This document shows, piece after piece, positions 21,618-29,941 of a stretch of DNA of 62,869 bases. The notes beneath the pieces are model-generated. The model had not been told where the DNA came from. It did no database searches and saw only the letters and a list, made by a program, of their open reading frames with translations. Within the stretch, counting starts at the first letter, position 1, and each line of letters opens with the position of its first letter. Source of the DNA: Acinetobacter bouvetii (GTDB lineage Bacteria; Pseudomonadota; Gammaproteobacteria; Pseudomonadales; Moraxellaceae); contig NZ_CADDTS010000013.1 of NCBI RefSeq assembly GCF_902753875.1, positions 1-62,869 on the forward strand, read 5' to 3'. A program made the translations under genes and the position numbers.

Positions 21618-22466
21618 ATGTGCCAGTTACTCGGAATGAATTGTGCTACGCCAACGGATGTGACTTTCTCATTTCGTGGTTTTTCTCAACGTGCTGGCAT
21701 TACATCCGATCATTGTGATGGGTTCGGTATTGCTTTTTTTGAAGATAAAGCCTGCCGACTTTTTGTGGATAACCAATCGGCCGTTGAATCTCCAATTGCC
21801 GAGTTAATCCGTAACTATCCAATTAAATCTCGCAATGTGATTGCCCATATCCGTAAAGCTACGCAGGGTAAAATCAATCTGGAAAATTCACATCCTTTTA
21901 GTCGCGAACTCTGGGGACGGCAGTGGATTTTTGCCCATAATGGTGATTTACACGATTTTACCCCGACATTGTCTGGACGCTTTACGCCAGTTGGTAATAC
22001 CGACAGTGAGCGTGCGTTCTGTTTTTTGCTAGATCAGTTTGTGCATAAGTTTGGTTATCATGAGCCTAAACTGGATCAGATTTTTGACTTATTGGCAGAA
22101 ATATCGCCACAAATCGCTGAACACGGAACTTTCAATTTCTGCCTGTCGAACGGTCAGGCATTATTTACCTATGCCATTACCAAATTGCATTGGCTGGTAC
22201 GCGAATATCCTTTTAAACCGGCACAATTGATTGATCTGGATGTCGAAGTTGATTTTAGTCAGGTGACGACGCCTGAAGATCGTGTTGCGGTCATCACCAC
22301 AGAGCCTTTAACGCAAAATGAAGTGTGGACCGCTTTTAAACCGGGTGAAATGATTTTGTTTCAGCAGGGACGTCCAGTTCGACATCAACTGACGCATGTT
22401 GAACGTTTAGAACGTGAGCGATTAGATCCGACTTTAAAAAGAATGACCAAAGCAGATCAATATTGA
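21618..22466 (+). CDS. YafJ-like class II glutamine amidotransferase
   Basis: A 282-aa N-terminal-nucleophile hydrolase domain (PF13230). The catalytic cysteine is residue 2 (MCQLLGMNC), exposed after Met removal. Other marks are HCDGFGIAFFEDKACRLF, IAHIRKATQGKINLENSHPF, FAHNGDLHDF and GNTDSERAFCFLLD, which form the glutamine pocket. It matches E. coli YafJ in design. No synthase domain is fused, so it either works with an unlinked partner or acts as a glutaminase; the true substrate is unknown. Followed by a long hairpin. Confidence 0.87.
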   Translation: MCQLLGMNCATPTDVTFSFRGFSQRAGITSDHCDGFGIAFFEDKACRLFVDNQSAVESPIAELIRNYPIKSRNVIAHIRKATQGKINLENSHPFSRELWGRQWIFAHNGDLHDFTPTLSGRFTPVGNTDSERAFCFLLDQFVHKFGYHEPKLDQIFDLLAEISPQIAEHGTFNFCLSNGQALFTYAITKLHWLVREYPFKPAQLIDLDVEVDFSQVTTPEDRVAVITTEPLTQNEVWTAFKPGEMILFQQGRPVRHQLTHVERLERERLDPTLKRMTKADQY

Positions 22467-22873
22467 TTCCACGATATTTTAGGTAAAAATTGAAAGCCAG
22501 ATATTAGTTAAATATCTGGCTTTATTATTTATGGTGAGTTGAATGATTTTTTATTTTATGGTCAGAGCTTAATTTTAAATTTTTTATATAATCACGATAA
22601 TGTTTATTGGATTTTATTAAAAATAAATTTGAAAAACATAGTTTATAAAATCATAATAAACTTATAAGACGGCCATTATTTGAATGTTTTTTGGTTAAAA
22701 AATACTTTATCTTTTTGGTTGGAGTTTTTATATAATTAAATATATATCAAATAGTTATGCTATTAATGCAGAAAATCATTTAAAGCCGAGTATTTTGGTT
22801 TATTTTTATTTGTTTAAAATCAATATATTATGATTTTATGTGATTAATCATTGATATTTGATAGGTGGTCGTA
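22467..22873. other. AT-rich intergenic region before bacteriohemerythrin
   Basis: Apart from the terminator hairpin at its left end, this 407-base gap is very A/T-rich and has no supported ORF. It presumably contains the promoter of the hemerythrin gene. Confidence 0.5.
22493..22527 (+). terminator. Hairpin after the YafJ-like gene
   Basis: A 13-bp perfect stem (AAAGCCAGATATT and its complement, loop AGTTA) ends in TTTATTATTT. The T tract is interrupted but the stem is strong. Confidence 0.75.
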
Positions 22874-23329
22874 ATGAAAATGAAATGGATTCCAGAATAT
22901 AATACTGGCATCGATGTGATTGACGATCAGCATAAAAGGATTCTTGATTATATCAATGAAATTGACAATGTAGCTGAAAATACCGACCGTGCGCGTATTA
23001 AACAGATTCTTGAAAATATTATTGATTATACTCAATCGCATTTTACCTTCGAAGAGTCTTTGCAAGAAGAAGCTGGTTATAAATATCGCGTACCACATAA
23101 ACGTGTGCATGATTTATTTATTAAAAAGATTGAGTCATATCGTGACCGCTTTGAAATGGGGCATGCCATTGAAGCTGAATTGCATGAAGTTCTTTCAAAA
23201 TGGCTGATCAATCATATTCAGCACGATGATGCAGATTATGTGGGTGCTGTAAAAGAAAACATGATGGGCATTATTAAAGAAAAGGAAAAGAAAAAAGGCA
23301 AAAACTGGTTTGCTCGTTTTTTCTCATAA
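22874..23329 (+). CDS. Bacteriohemerythrin
   Basis: A 151-aa single-domain hemerythrin that binds oxygen at a non-heme diiron site in a four-helix bundle. The ligand set can be read off: H in DDQHKRI (about residue 20), H and E in SHFTFEES (about 55-60), H and H in PHKRVH (about 74-78), and H and D in INHIQHDDADY (about 115-125). A lysine-rich tail (KEKEKKKGKNWFARF) extends beyond the bundle and may touch membrane or nucleic acid. ATG 22874 has AGGTGG 5 bases upstream. Monocistronic. Confidence 0.93.
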   Translation: MKMKWIPEYNTGIDVIDDQHKRILDYINEIDNVAENTDRARIKQILENIIDYTQSHFTFEESLQEEAGYKYRVPHKRVHDLFIKKIESYRDRFEMGHAIEAELHEVLSKWLINHIQHDDADYVGAVKENMMGIIKEKEKKKGKNWFARFFS

Positions 23330-23376
23330 AAGATAAACGGGATAACAAGAATTAAAAAAGATAATAATCTTGCGCG

Positions 23377-23413
23377 GCAAACCATCAGGCATGTTGGTTT
23401 GCTTTTTCTTTTT
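23377..23413 (+). terminator. Terminator of bacteriohemerythrin gene
   Basis: GCAAACCA/TGGTTTGC stem (23377-23402) followed by TTTTTCTTTTT. Confidence 0.88.
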
Positions 23414-23468
23414 GATTTTCCACTATGACAAAGGCAAAATAGCAACAGACTTTTTTTAGGAACGCATC

Positions 23469-24551
23469 ATGCAGGACAATGCTATGACACGATGGCTATC
23501 ACCGCTGATGGCATTTTGCTTATCATTTATCATCATTGCCACATTAGCACCGATTGTAGGGATACAGGTTGACCGCCAAATAGATTTTTGGCTGTTATGG
23601 TTGGGTACCATGCTGATTCTAGCTTTACCGATCTGCTATTTAGAAATTGCCCTGGCAAAACGTTCTAAAACCACAGCCTTAAATGCCTTGTCTAGCTTGA
23701 CCCGTGATGCGGATGCATCGCAACAATGGCGTATTGTGGGTTGGTTGGCAGTTGTTTTTATTCCTTTTTTGGCTGGTGGTATGCTGTCCAATGCCAGCCA
23801 GTTATTAGGTCATTTTGCTTTCAATGGCATTGCCTCCAACCTGCTTTTTGTCGGATTAGCTGTTGCAGCTGTTTTACTGTCATTTGCTCCGCGCAACATG
23901 ATTCTGATTTTAAGCGTGATTGGCGTATTGGCATCTTTGATTTTGGCCAATGTCATGGGGACGGCTTTACCGGCCTGGCATGTGACTCCGGTCGCATTCA
24001 GTGAGTGGGGTAGTGCAACTGTACTGGCACTGGTTGCGAGTGGTCTAGGCATGGGCTTGTACTGGCAAAGTAGTCTGGCAAGCGTTAAACAGCAAGACAT
24101 TGCAACGCAAACCGTATTGCCAATCTGGATTGCGCAGTTATTTGCCGTGATTGCTTTCGCTTTCTTTGCAGCTAATGCACAAATTCCGAGTCTTGCTTTT
24201 GTCATCGCTGTCGTTAGCGCGGCTGCCTTGTTATTACAAATGGCACGTGAACAGTTACTGCATCGTCAGCTAAATATTGTGCTGCAATGGTTGATCATTT
24301 TGGTTGCTGTCCTGGTTTGGGCGATTCCTGCTATCAGTTCAATATTTAATATCGTACTGATGCTTTGGGGCTTAATTATCTGTCTGATTTATGCCATTTT
24401 TGTTGGATGGATCATGAAGATTAGTCATCTGCGTAAATCGATGAATTTCAGCAATGAATTGTTTTATAACGTATGGCGTATTGCTGTGCGTGTGGTGTTA
24501 CCGCTGTCGATTATCTTGGCGATGATCTCGATCATTGGACAATTGTTCTAA
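23469..24551 (+). CDS. Multi-pass membrane transporter, SNF-like
   Basis: A 360-aa integral membrane protein with about ten hydrophobic helices. The opening (SPLMAFCLSFIIIATLAPIVG, then WLLWLGTMLILALPICYLEIALAKRSK) resembles sodium-dependent SNF/NSS-family transporters, in which the helix-1/helix-2 region ends with an E-(I/L)-A-L-G/A-x-R-type loop. It is shorter than ordinary bacterial NSS proteins (about 440-500 aa), so it may be a divergent or reduced member. The stop codon overlaps the start of the RnfH-family gene (TAATG), so translation is coupled. Substrate is not predictable. Confidence 0.65.
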   Translation: MQDNAMTRWLSPLMAFCLSFIIIATLAPIVGIQVDRQIDFWLLWLGTMLILALPICYLEIALAKRSKTTALNALSSLTRDADASQQWRIVGWLAVVFIPFLAGGMLSNASQLLGHFAFNGIASNLLFVGLAVAAVLLSFAPRNMILILSVIGVLASLILANVMGTALPAWHVTPVAFSEWGSATVLALVASGLGMGLYWQSSLASVKQQDIATQTVLPIWIAQLFAVIAFAFFAANAQIPSLAFVIAVVSAAALLLQMAREQLLHRQLNIVLQWLIILVAVLVWAIPAISSIFNIVLMLWGLIICLIYAIFVGWIMKISHLRKSMNFSNELFYNVWRIAVRVVLPLSIILAMISIIGQLF

Positions 24552-24874
24552 TGAATGAAATCCAGCAAGTTTGGGTGGCTTATGCCGCCCAAGATCAACA
24601 GTTTCATATTGCTGTGCCATTTCAGCCGGGTTTGACTGCTTTAGCGGCAATTGAACAAAGTGGCATTGCGACTCAGGTTCAATTACCCGAGCCCCTGGCT
24701 TTGGGGATTTTTGGTGTGCGTCTGAAAAATTTGCATCAACTGTTACAGGTGGGGGATCGTGTCGAAATTTATCGTCCCTTAACCATTAATCCGAAAGACA
24801 TTCGCCGAAAACGTGCAGCAGAAAATCCGGTTGGACGTTATTGTCGTGGAAATCGCTTTAAACAATTGAAGTAA
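24551..24874 (+). CDS. RnfH-family (RatB-like) ubiquitin-fold protein
   Basis: A 107-aa protein of PF03658 with the beta-grasp signature VWVAYAAQDQQFHIAVPF, GLTALAAIEQSG, and the highly conserved LQVGDRVEIYRPLTINPKD near residues 68-86, followed by the basic KDIRRKRAAE tail. In many gammaproteobacteria the gene sits between ratA and bamE. Here bamE is indeed next door (convergent), but the upstream partner is a transporter, not ratA. The ATG overlaps the transporter stop codon by one base. Function is unknown; names suggesting RNF complex or toxin activity are not proven. Confidence 0.88.
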   Translation: MNEIQQVWVAYAAQDQQFHIAVPFQPGLTALAAIEQSGIATQVQLPEPLALGIFGVRLKNLHQLLQVGDRVEIYRPLTINPKDIRRKRAAENPVGRYCRGNRFKQLK

Positions 24875-24878
24875 TAAG

Positions 24879-24906
24879 AAAAACCCCTCAGAGAGGGGTT
24901 TATTTT
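24879..24906. terminator. Bidirectional terminator between rnfH-like gene and bamE
   Basis: AAACCCCTC/GAGGGGTTT stem (24881-24901, loop AGA) with T-rich tracts on both reading directions. Confidence 0.92.
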
Positions 24907-24919
24907 TATTTTAAAGCGT

Positions 24920-25318
24920 CTATAGTGGGGGCGCAGTTAAAATCGCTTCTTTAGATCCTGGTAAACCGGGTTGAGATTCTGGAATAGTTTCTAGACCTTC
25001 AATCTTGATGACCGTACCGGTTTGATCGAAGTAAATTTTTAAATGTTGACCATGGGCTGCTGGAATTTTTGCTTTTTTAGCATAAGTACCTGGTATATAG
25101 TTGTAGATGTAGTCCCAACGTAAAGGATTCATTGGATCACTTACTGTAGGACTACCCAGCAAAAAGCGAACTTGTTGGTGGCTCATACCGACTTGAATTT
25201 TTGACGCTTGTGCTTGAGTTAATGGTGTCCCTTGGGGAATATCCACTTTATAAACGCCCAAGGTCGAACAGCCTGCGAGCAGTGAAGTGACGAATAACGT
25301 CAACATGATTTTTTGCAT
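24920..25318 (-). CDS. bamE: Outer membrane assembly lipoprotein BamE (SmpA/OmlA)
   Basis: A 132-aa lipoprotein subunit of the BAM complex, which inserts beta-barrel proteins in the outer membrane. The signal peptide ends with LAGC (Cys about residue 17). The BamE domain follows with YKVDIPQGTPLTQAQASKI, GMSHQQVRFLLGSPTV and WDYIYNYIPG. A proline-rich tail (IPESQPGLPGSK) extends past the domain. It is divergent from fur, as in Pseudomonas (omlA-fur), and convergent with the RnfH-family gene. Confidence 0.95.
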   Translation of the reverse strand: MQKIMLTLFVTSLLAGCSTLGVYKVDIPQGTPLTQAQASKIQVGMSHQQVRFLLGSPTVSDPMNPLRWDYIYNYIPGTYAKKAKIPAAHGQHLKIYFDQTGTVIKIEGLETIPESQPGLPGSKEAILTAPPL

Positions 25319-25345
25319 TTTGCTACACTATCCCAAATTAATTAT

Positions 25346-25380
25346 GATGCATTTGATCCACGGATAGATCATACTGCATC
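25346..25380. promoter_or_regulatory. Nested dyad in the bamE-fur divergent control region
   Basis: GATGCA-N3-GATC-N8-GATC-N4-TGCATC forms an imperfect two-level inverted repeat inside the 112-base gap between the divergent genes. It does not match the classic Fur box, so the binding factor is unknown. Confidence 0.35.
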
Positions 25381-25430
25381 TTAACTTTGTTGCATATTCC
25401 AACTTTAAATTTGTTGAGAGACCCTTTTAC

Positions 25431-25868
25431 ATGCCTATTTCAAATCAAGATTTACGCAAAGCTGGACTTAAAGTTACGCTTCCACGAATAAAAATATTGG
25501 AATTACTAGAAAATTCAAGACAACATCATTTAAGCGCAGAAGACATTTATAAGACTTTACTTGAACAAGGTGAAGATGTCGGTTTAGCAACTGTGTACCG
25601 CGTGTTAACACAGTTCGAAGCTGCGGGTATTATCCAACGTCATCATTTTGAAAATAATCATTCAGTTTTCGAAATCATGCAAGAAGATCATCATGATCAT
25701 ATTGTCTGCCAAAACTGTAATAAAGTGGTCGAATTCACCAACGATGTGATCGAGCATGAACAGCATGAAGTGGCTGAGAAGTTTGGCTTTACCTTAACTG
25801 GTCACTCTTTGAATTTGTACGGTTATTGCGATGCACCTGAATGCCAGGAAGCATTGCGTAAAAAATAA
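25431..25868 (+). CDS. fur: Ferric uptake regulator Fur
   Basis: A 145-aa iron-responsive repressor. The N-terminal winged helix covers KAGLKVTLPRIKILELLE through VGLATVYRVLTQFEAAGI (residues 10-60). The metal sites are in HHFENNHSVFEIMQEDHHDH and the C-terminal zinc pair QNCNKV, with a further YCDAPECQE. E. coli Fur is 148 aa. It probably controls iron uptake genes elsewhere and its own promoter. Monocistronic, with a strong terminator. Confidence 0.97.
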   Translation: MPISNQDLRKAGLKVTLPRIKILELLENSRQHHLSAEDIYKTLLEQGEDVGLATVYRVLTQFEAAGIIQRHHFENNHSVFEIMQEDHHDHIVCQNCNKVVEFTNDVIEHEQHEVAEKFGFTLTGHSLNLYGYCDAPECQEALRKK

Positions 25869-25887
25869 CACTGACTTGGAATCAGGT

Positions 25888-25922
25888 TAAAAAAACAGGC
25901 TTCATTTGAAGCCTGTTTTTTT
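25888..25922. terminator. Bidirectional terminator between fur and pilU
   Basis: AACAGGCTTC/GAAGCCTGTT stem (25894-25917, loop ATTT) with seven A before and seven T after, between convergent genes. Confidence 0.95.
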
Positions 25923-25939
25923 GTATTTTAGTCTGTGTT

Positions 25940-27061
25940 TTAAGCCTGACCATCGAAGGTAATATTCGAACCAGCGCGCATTAAACGGTCTCCGCCTTCT
26001 TCAGACAGCTTGATTTGCAAGCGCAGATCGTTCGGTGAATCGGCATGTTTAAGTGCATCTTTATAGGTAATCTGCTTGGCTTTGTACAAGTCAAATAAGG
26101 CCTGGTCAAAGGTCTGCATGCCCAGTTCACGTGAACGTTTCATCAGGTCTTTAATTTCATGCACATCGCCTTTACGGATCATATCTGAAATTAAAGGCGA
26201 GTTGATCAGGATCTCAATTGCAGCACGACGTGAGTTGCCATCTACGGTTGGAATCAATTGCTGCGCCACAATTGCTCTTAAATTGAGGGATAAATCCATA
26301 AATAACTGGCTATGACGGTCCGCATCAAAGAAGTGAATAATCCGGTCAATCGCCTGGTTGGCGTTGTTGGCATGCAGGGTGGCAAAAACCAGGTGACCGG
26401 TTTCAGCAAAGGCAATGGCATAATCCATGGTTTCGCGGGAACGAATCTCACCAATCAGAATAACATCGGGTGCCTGACGCAAAGTATTTTTTAATGCAAT
26501 CTCAAAGGTATCTGTATCAATACCGACTTCACGTTGGGTAATGATACAGCCTGCATGTTCATGAATAAATTCGATCGGGTCTTCAATGGTAATGATATGA
26601 CCTTTGGAATTCTGGTTACGATAACCAATAATTGACGCTAAAGAGGTCGATTTACCGGTACCGGTCGCACCCACAAAAATGATGATGCCGCGTTTGGTCA
26701 TCGCCAATTCTTTTAAAATAGGCGGTAACTTGAGGTCATCCATGGTTGGAATCACAGTTTCAATACGACGTAGCACCATACCCGGCTGATCACGTTGTTG
26801 AAATGCACTCACACGAAAACGTGCGGTTTTGTCGCGGTTGCTGATGGCAAAGTTACATTCACGAGTCGCAGCAAACTCTTTACGCTGCTTGTCAGTCATA
26901 ATTGAATTTAAAAGCTGTCCCACAACTTCGCCAGTCAGTTTGGTTTTTGCAATGGGCAGAATCTGACCATTAATTTTCATAGATGGTTCGACATCGGCTG
27001 TAATAAATAAGTCCGATGCTTGCTGTTGAACCATTAAATTGAGTAAGTCATTAAAATCCAT
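25940..27061 (-). CDS. pilU: Type IV pilus retraction ATPase PilU
   Basis: A 373-aa PilT-type hexameric ATPase that assists PilT in withdrawing type IV pili, needed for twitching and, in Acinetobacter, DNA uptake. The Walker A is VGATGTGKST (G-A-T instead of G-P-T, typical of PilU), followed by the Asp box and Walker B (APDVILIGEIRSRETMD) and the His box ETGHLVFATLHANNA. The true start is ATG 27061 with GAGG 8 bases upstream, not the TTG six bases earlier. It follows pilT after 26 bases. Confidence 0.94.
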   Translation of the reverse strand: MDFNDLLNLMVQQQASDLFITADVEPSMKINGQILPIAKTKLTGEVVGQLLNSIMTDKQRKEFAATRECNFAISNRDKTARFRVSAFQQRDQPGMVLRRIETVIPTMDDLKLPPILKELAMTKRGIIIFVGATGTGKSTSLASIIGYRNQNSKGHIITIEDPIEFIHEHAGCIITQREVGIDTDTFEIALKNTLRQAPDVILIGEIRSRETMDYAIAFAETGHLVFATLHANNANQAIDRIIHFFDADRHSQLFMDLSLNLRAIVAQQLIPTVDGNSRRAAIEILINSPLISDMIRKGDVHEIKDLMKRSRELGMQTFDQALFDLYKAKQITYKDALKHADSPNDLRLQIKLSEEGGDRLMRAGSNITFDGQA

Positions 27062-27087
27062 AATCAAAACCTCAATCCATTTTCAAT

Positions 27088-28125
27088 TTATAAGAATGCT
27101 TCTGGTTGTTTTGCCATGGTACGGGCGGTCTGCGGACTGATAATGCCTTTTGAAACTAGGTTCTTCAAACTCTGATCAAGTGTAGTCATACCGTAGTTGG
27201 CACCGGTTTGAATTGCAGAATACATTTGTGCCACTTTATTTTCACGAATCAGGTTACGAATAGCCGGAATACCAATCATGATTTCGTGTGCAGCGACACG
27301 GCCACCGCCATTTTTCTTGAGCAGGGTTTGTGAAATTACGGCTTGTAAAGATTCAGACAACATGGCACGTACCATGTCTTTTTCTTCGGCCGGGAATACG
27401 TCAATTACACGGTCAATGGTTTTTGCTGCAGAGGTGGTATGCAGTGTGCCGAAGACCAAGTGACCGGTTTCCGCTGCAGTCAATGCCAAACGGATGGTTT
27501 CAAGGTCACGCATCTCACCAACCAGAATAATATCCGGGTCTTCACGCAGTGCAGAACGAAGTGCTTCATTAAAGCCATGGGTATCGCGGTGTACTTCACG
27601 TTGGTTCACCAGACATTTTTTAGATTCGTGTACAAATTCGATCGGGTCCTCGACTGTTAAAATATGGTCATAACGCTGATCATTAATATAGTCGATCATA
27701 GCTGCCAGTGTGGTAGATTTACCTGAACCGGTAGGACCGGTGACTAACACGATCCCGCGTGGGAAATTACAGATATCTTTAAAGATTTGTCCCATACCCA
27801 GATCTTCAATAGTCAAAACTTTTGAAGGAATGGTACGGAATACGGCACCTGCACCACGGTTCTGGTTAAATGCGTTCACACGGAAACGGGCAACGCCAGG
27901 CACTTCAAAGGAAAAGTCAGTTTCGAGCTTTTCTTCAAAATCACGACGTTGCTTATCATTCATAATGTCATACACCAGTTTGTGTACTTCTTTATGTTCT
28001 AAGGCAGGAAGGTTAATTCGGCGTACTTCGCCATCAACACGGATAAGAGGTGGCATCCCCGCAGATAAGTGTAAATCCGATGCCCCGTTTTTAGCTGCAA
28101 AAGCTAAAAGTTCAGTAATATCCAT
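27088..28125 (-). CDS. pilT: Type IV pilus retraction ATPase PilT
   Basis: A 345-aa motor that powers pilus retraction. It carries the N-terminal PAS-like domain (MDITELLAFAAKNGASDLHL), Walker A GPTGSGKST (near residue 130), the Asp box and Walker B (DPDIILVGEMRDLETI), the His box ETGHLVFGTLHTTSA and the C-terminal AIRNLIRENK motif required for retraction. Length equals Pseudomonas PilT (344). First gene of pilT-pilU. It is divergent from yggS, the usual gammaproteobacterial order. Confidence 0.97.
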   Translation of the reverse strand: MDITELLAFAAKNGASDLHLSAGMPPLIRVDGEVRRINLPALEHKEVHKLVYDIMNDKQRRDFEEKLETDFSFEVPGVARFRVNAFNQNRGAGAVFRTIPSKVLTIEDLGMGQIFKDICNFPRGIVLVTGPTGSGKSTTLAAMIDYINDQRYDHILTVEDPIEFVHESKKCLVNQREVHRDTHGFNEALRSALREDPDIILVGEMRDLETIRLALTAAETGHLVFGTLHTTSAAKTIDRVIDVFPAEEKDMVRAMLSESLQAVISQTLLKKNGGGRVAAHEIMIGIPAIRNLIRENKVAQMYSAIQTGANYGMTTLDQSLKNLVSKGIISPQTARTMAKQPEAFL

Positions 28126-28224
28126 AATTTCCCCGAGTTCATTTAAATGTTATTTATTTTGATAGAATAATAAGGCTTTCCCTGAGCTTAACCAACAGTT
28201 AGTTGTAAGGGAAGGCAAAAAAAG

Positions 28225-28935
28225 ATGAATGAAATGAGAACCTCGTCAATGAATAGCCTTCAACAGTCACGAAATCAAGTTATACAGCAAATCGAAGAGG
28301 CGTGTAAACAAACCCAGCGCGATGTAAATGGCGTGCAGTTATTGGCTGTATCGAAGACGCATCCCAGTGAATCCTTGCGCGAAATGTACCAGACCGGACA
28401 ACGGGCTTTTGGTGAAAATTATTTGCAGGAAGCGTTAGAGAAAATTGAAGCTTTAAATGATTTAGACATTGAATGGCATTTTATTGGACATGTACAGCGT
28501 AATAAAACCAAGCATCTGGCGGCCAGCTTTGACTGGGTACATGGGATTGATCGTCTGGTGATTGCCGAGCGCTTGTCTAATCAACGTGAAGCTTCGCAAA
28601 AACCGCTGAATATCTGTTTACAGGTGAATATTGACGGGCAAGAAACAAAAGATGGTTGCCAGCCGGATGAAGTGATTGATCTGGTGAAACAGATTAGCCA
28701 GCTACCACATTTAAAATTGCGTGGTCTGATGGTGATTCCTGCCCCGGGCAATATTGATGCATTTAAAGATGCTAAAGCTCTGTTTGAGGTGGTGAGGGCG
28801 CAGCATGCACATCCTGAAGACTGGGATACTTTAAGTATGGGTATGTCAGGAGATATGACTGAGGCGATTGCCGCAGGATCAACCATGGTACGGGTGGGAA
28901 CGGCACTGTTTGGTGCAAGGGATTATTCGAAATAA
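28225..28935 (+). CDS. yggS: YggS-family pyridoxal phosphate homeostasis protein
   Basis: A 236-aa PLP-binding barrel protein. The PLP lysine lies in LLAVSKTHP (near residue 44). Other family marks are GENYLQEALEK, WHFIGHVQRNKTKHL, LQVNIDGQETKDGC, LRGLMVIPAPG and the phosphate-binding SMGMSGDMTEAIAAGSTMVR. The protein buffers PLP levels and affects amino-acid balance rather than catalysing a reaction. The ATG at 28225 has GGGAAGG about 9 bases upstream; ATGs at 28234 and 28249 are possible. It is the last conserved gene before the accessory island. Confidence 0.93.
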   Translation: MNEMRTSSMNSLQQSRNQVIQQIEEACKQTQRDVNGVQLLAVSKTHPSESLREMYQTGQRAFGENYLQEALEKIEALNDLDIEWHFIGHVQRNKTKHLAASFDWVHGIDRLVIAERLSNQREASQKPLNICLQVNIDGQETKDGCQPDEVIDLVKQISQLPHLKLRGLMVIPAPGNIDAFKDAKALFEVVRAQHAHPEDWDTLSMGMSGDMTEAIAAGSTMVRVGTALFGARDYSK

Positions 28936-29080
28936 AATTTTTAATCAATAAGATGATTATTAAACACCTTGCATAAATTAAAATATGTTCAATCTGATTT
29001 TTTAAATTAGCACAGCCTCATCTAATGGATTTCATTTTGATGCCTTTGCCTAGGCATATCTCTACTTTTGAAAGGCCAAA

Positions 29081-29403
29081 ATGAGAACGTCAAAATATAT
29101 TTTGACGTTTGCAAGAAAAACCTTTTGTTCCCCATACACGACTTTCTTGTCGTGATGGGAATACACCGAACAGATTGGGAGCAAAGTGCAAAAAATGGAG
29201 CAGATCACGACCTCCAACGAGCAAATATTGCAACATCTCTCACAGACGCAAAAAGAAATCTCTCAAACAGTACTGCAATCACAGCAGAACTTACTCGTAA
29301 CTTCGGAGATACTGAGACGAATCTCATCAAAATAAAAGAACGGCAAAAGGAAATGGAGAAGCCCCAACCTAAGCAAGATCGGGGTATGGATTTTGGATGG
29401 TAG
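29081..29403 (+). pseudogene. Decayed coiled-coil coding remnant
   Basis: No intact gene is convincing here, but one frame reads as protein. It has an in-frame TGA near 29156 and then 49 codons (29186-29335, GTG with GGGAG upstream). These are rich in Gln, Ser and Leu in a heptad-like pattern (QITTSNEQILQHLSQTQKEI). Just before its TAA, a -1 shift would continue into KERQKEMEKPQPKQDRGMDF and a stop at 29403. The C-terminus of a lost mobile-element or phage protein is the simplest reading. A 111-codon ORF starting at 29068 in the shifted frame is less protein-like. Confidence 0.4.
29086..29109. repeat. 24-bp perfect palindrome at the edge of the accessory island
   Basis: AACGTCAAAATA is followed at once by its exact reverse complement (29098-29109). 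It lies where the conserved chromosome (yggS) gives way to accessory DNA. Confidence 0.85.
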
Positions 29404-29408
29404 TTTTA

Positions 29409-29939
29409 TTAGAGTTCAGGTGTCCAAGAAACATGCCCATTATAATGATCTTTTATAAACTCAAAAATGAAGTTTTTTTGGTCATTATTAAAAACGTGGT
29501 TATCTTTTTCCCATTGCGATTCTAATCTAAAAATAAACCAATCCATATAAGCTTTGTTTTGATCAGTTGTTAAAAAGTGGTAAATAGCAGCAGGTAAAAA
29601 AAATTTAAAACCTTCTGAACTTAAGCAACCACAATCTTGTCCGAAATAGCTTAAATATTGATAACTTACATCTTTCCATGTTTCGATTCCTTCAATAGGT
29701 CTACTACGTGAACGAGCTGCTTCTAATCCAGCTTTTAAGTAAAATTCAGGCCAATCAAATCCATATTCAAGAAGTAAACCTTCTGCTGACATTTCTATTG
29801 CAGATAAGTAATCATCATCAATTTGATCAAAATATCCATAATGAGTATCATAAAAATCACATTCAAGTAGAGAGCGGTTTTCTCCTAATGGGAAAAGAGG
29901 GAAAATTTCTTCAATAGACTTTTGTATATCTGCACTCAT
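29409..29939 (-). CDS. Probable immunity protein (DUF6714-like)
   Basis: A 176-aa soluble, strongly acidic protein with no signal peptide. The motif CLSSEGFKFFLPAAIYHFL (near residues 105-123) resembles what I remember of the DUF6714 family, small proteins seen in toxin neighbourhoods. ATG 29939 follows the upstream stop by two bases, so it is translated together with the secreted protein in front of it. An acidic cytoplasmic protein directly downstream of a secreted protein with a variable, Cys-rich end is the classic immunity-gene arrangement. The immunity role is inference from position and composition. Confidence 0.6.
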   Translation of the reverse strand: MSADIQKSIEEIFPLFPLGENRSLLECDFYDTHYGYFDQIDDDYLSAIEMSAEGLLLEYGFDWPEFYLKAGLEAARSRSRPIEGIETWKDVSYQYLSYFGQDCGCLSSEGFKFFLPAAIYHFLTTDQNKAYMDWFIFRLESQWEKDNHVFNNDQKNFIFEFIKDHYNGHVSWTPEL

Positions 29940-29941
29940 TA

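Noticed and set aside
29068..29403. 111-codon ORF behind yggS
   Set aside because: The product lacks normal protein character over most of its length, while an overlapping frame reads as a coherent coiled coil; I list the region as a decayed remnant instead.
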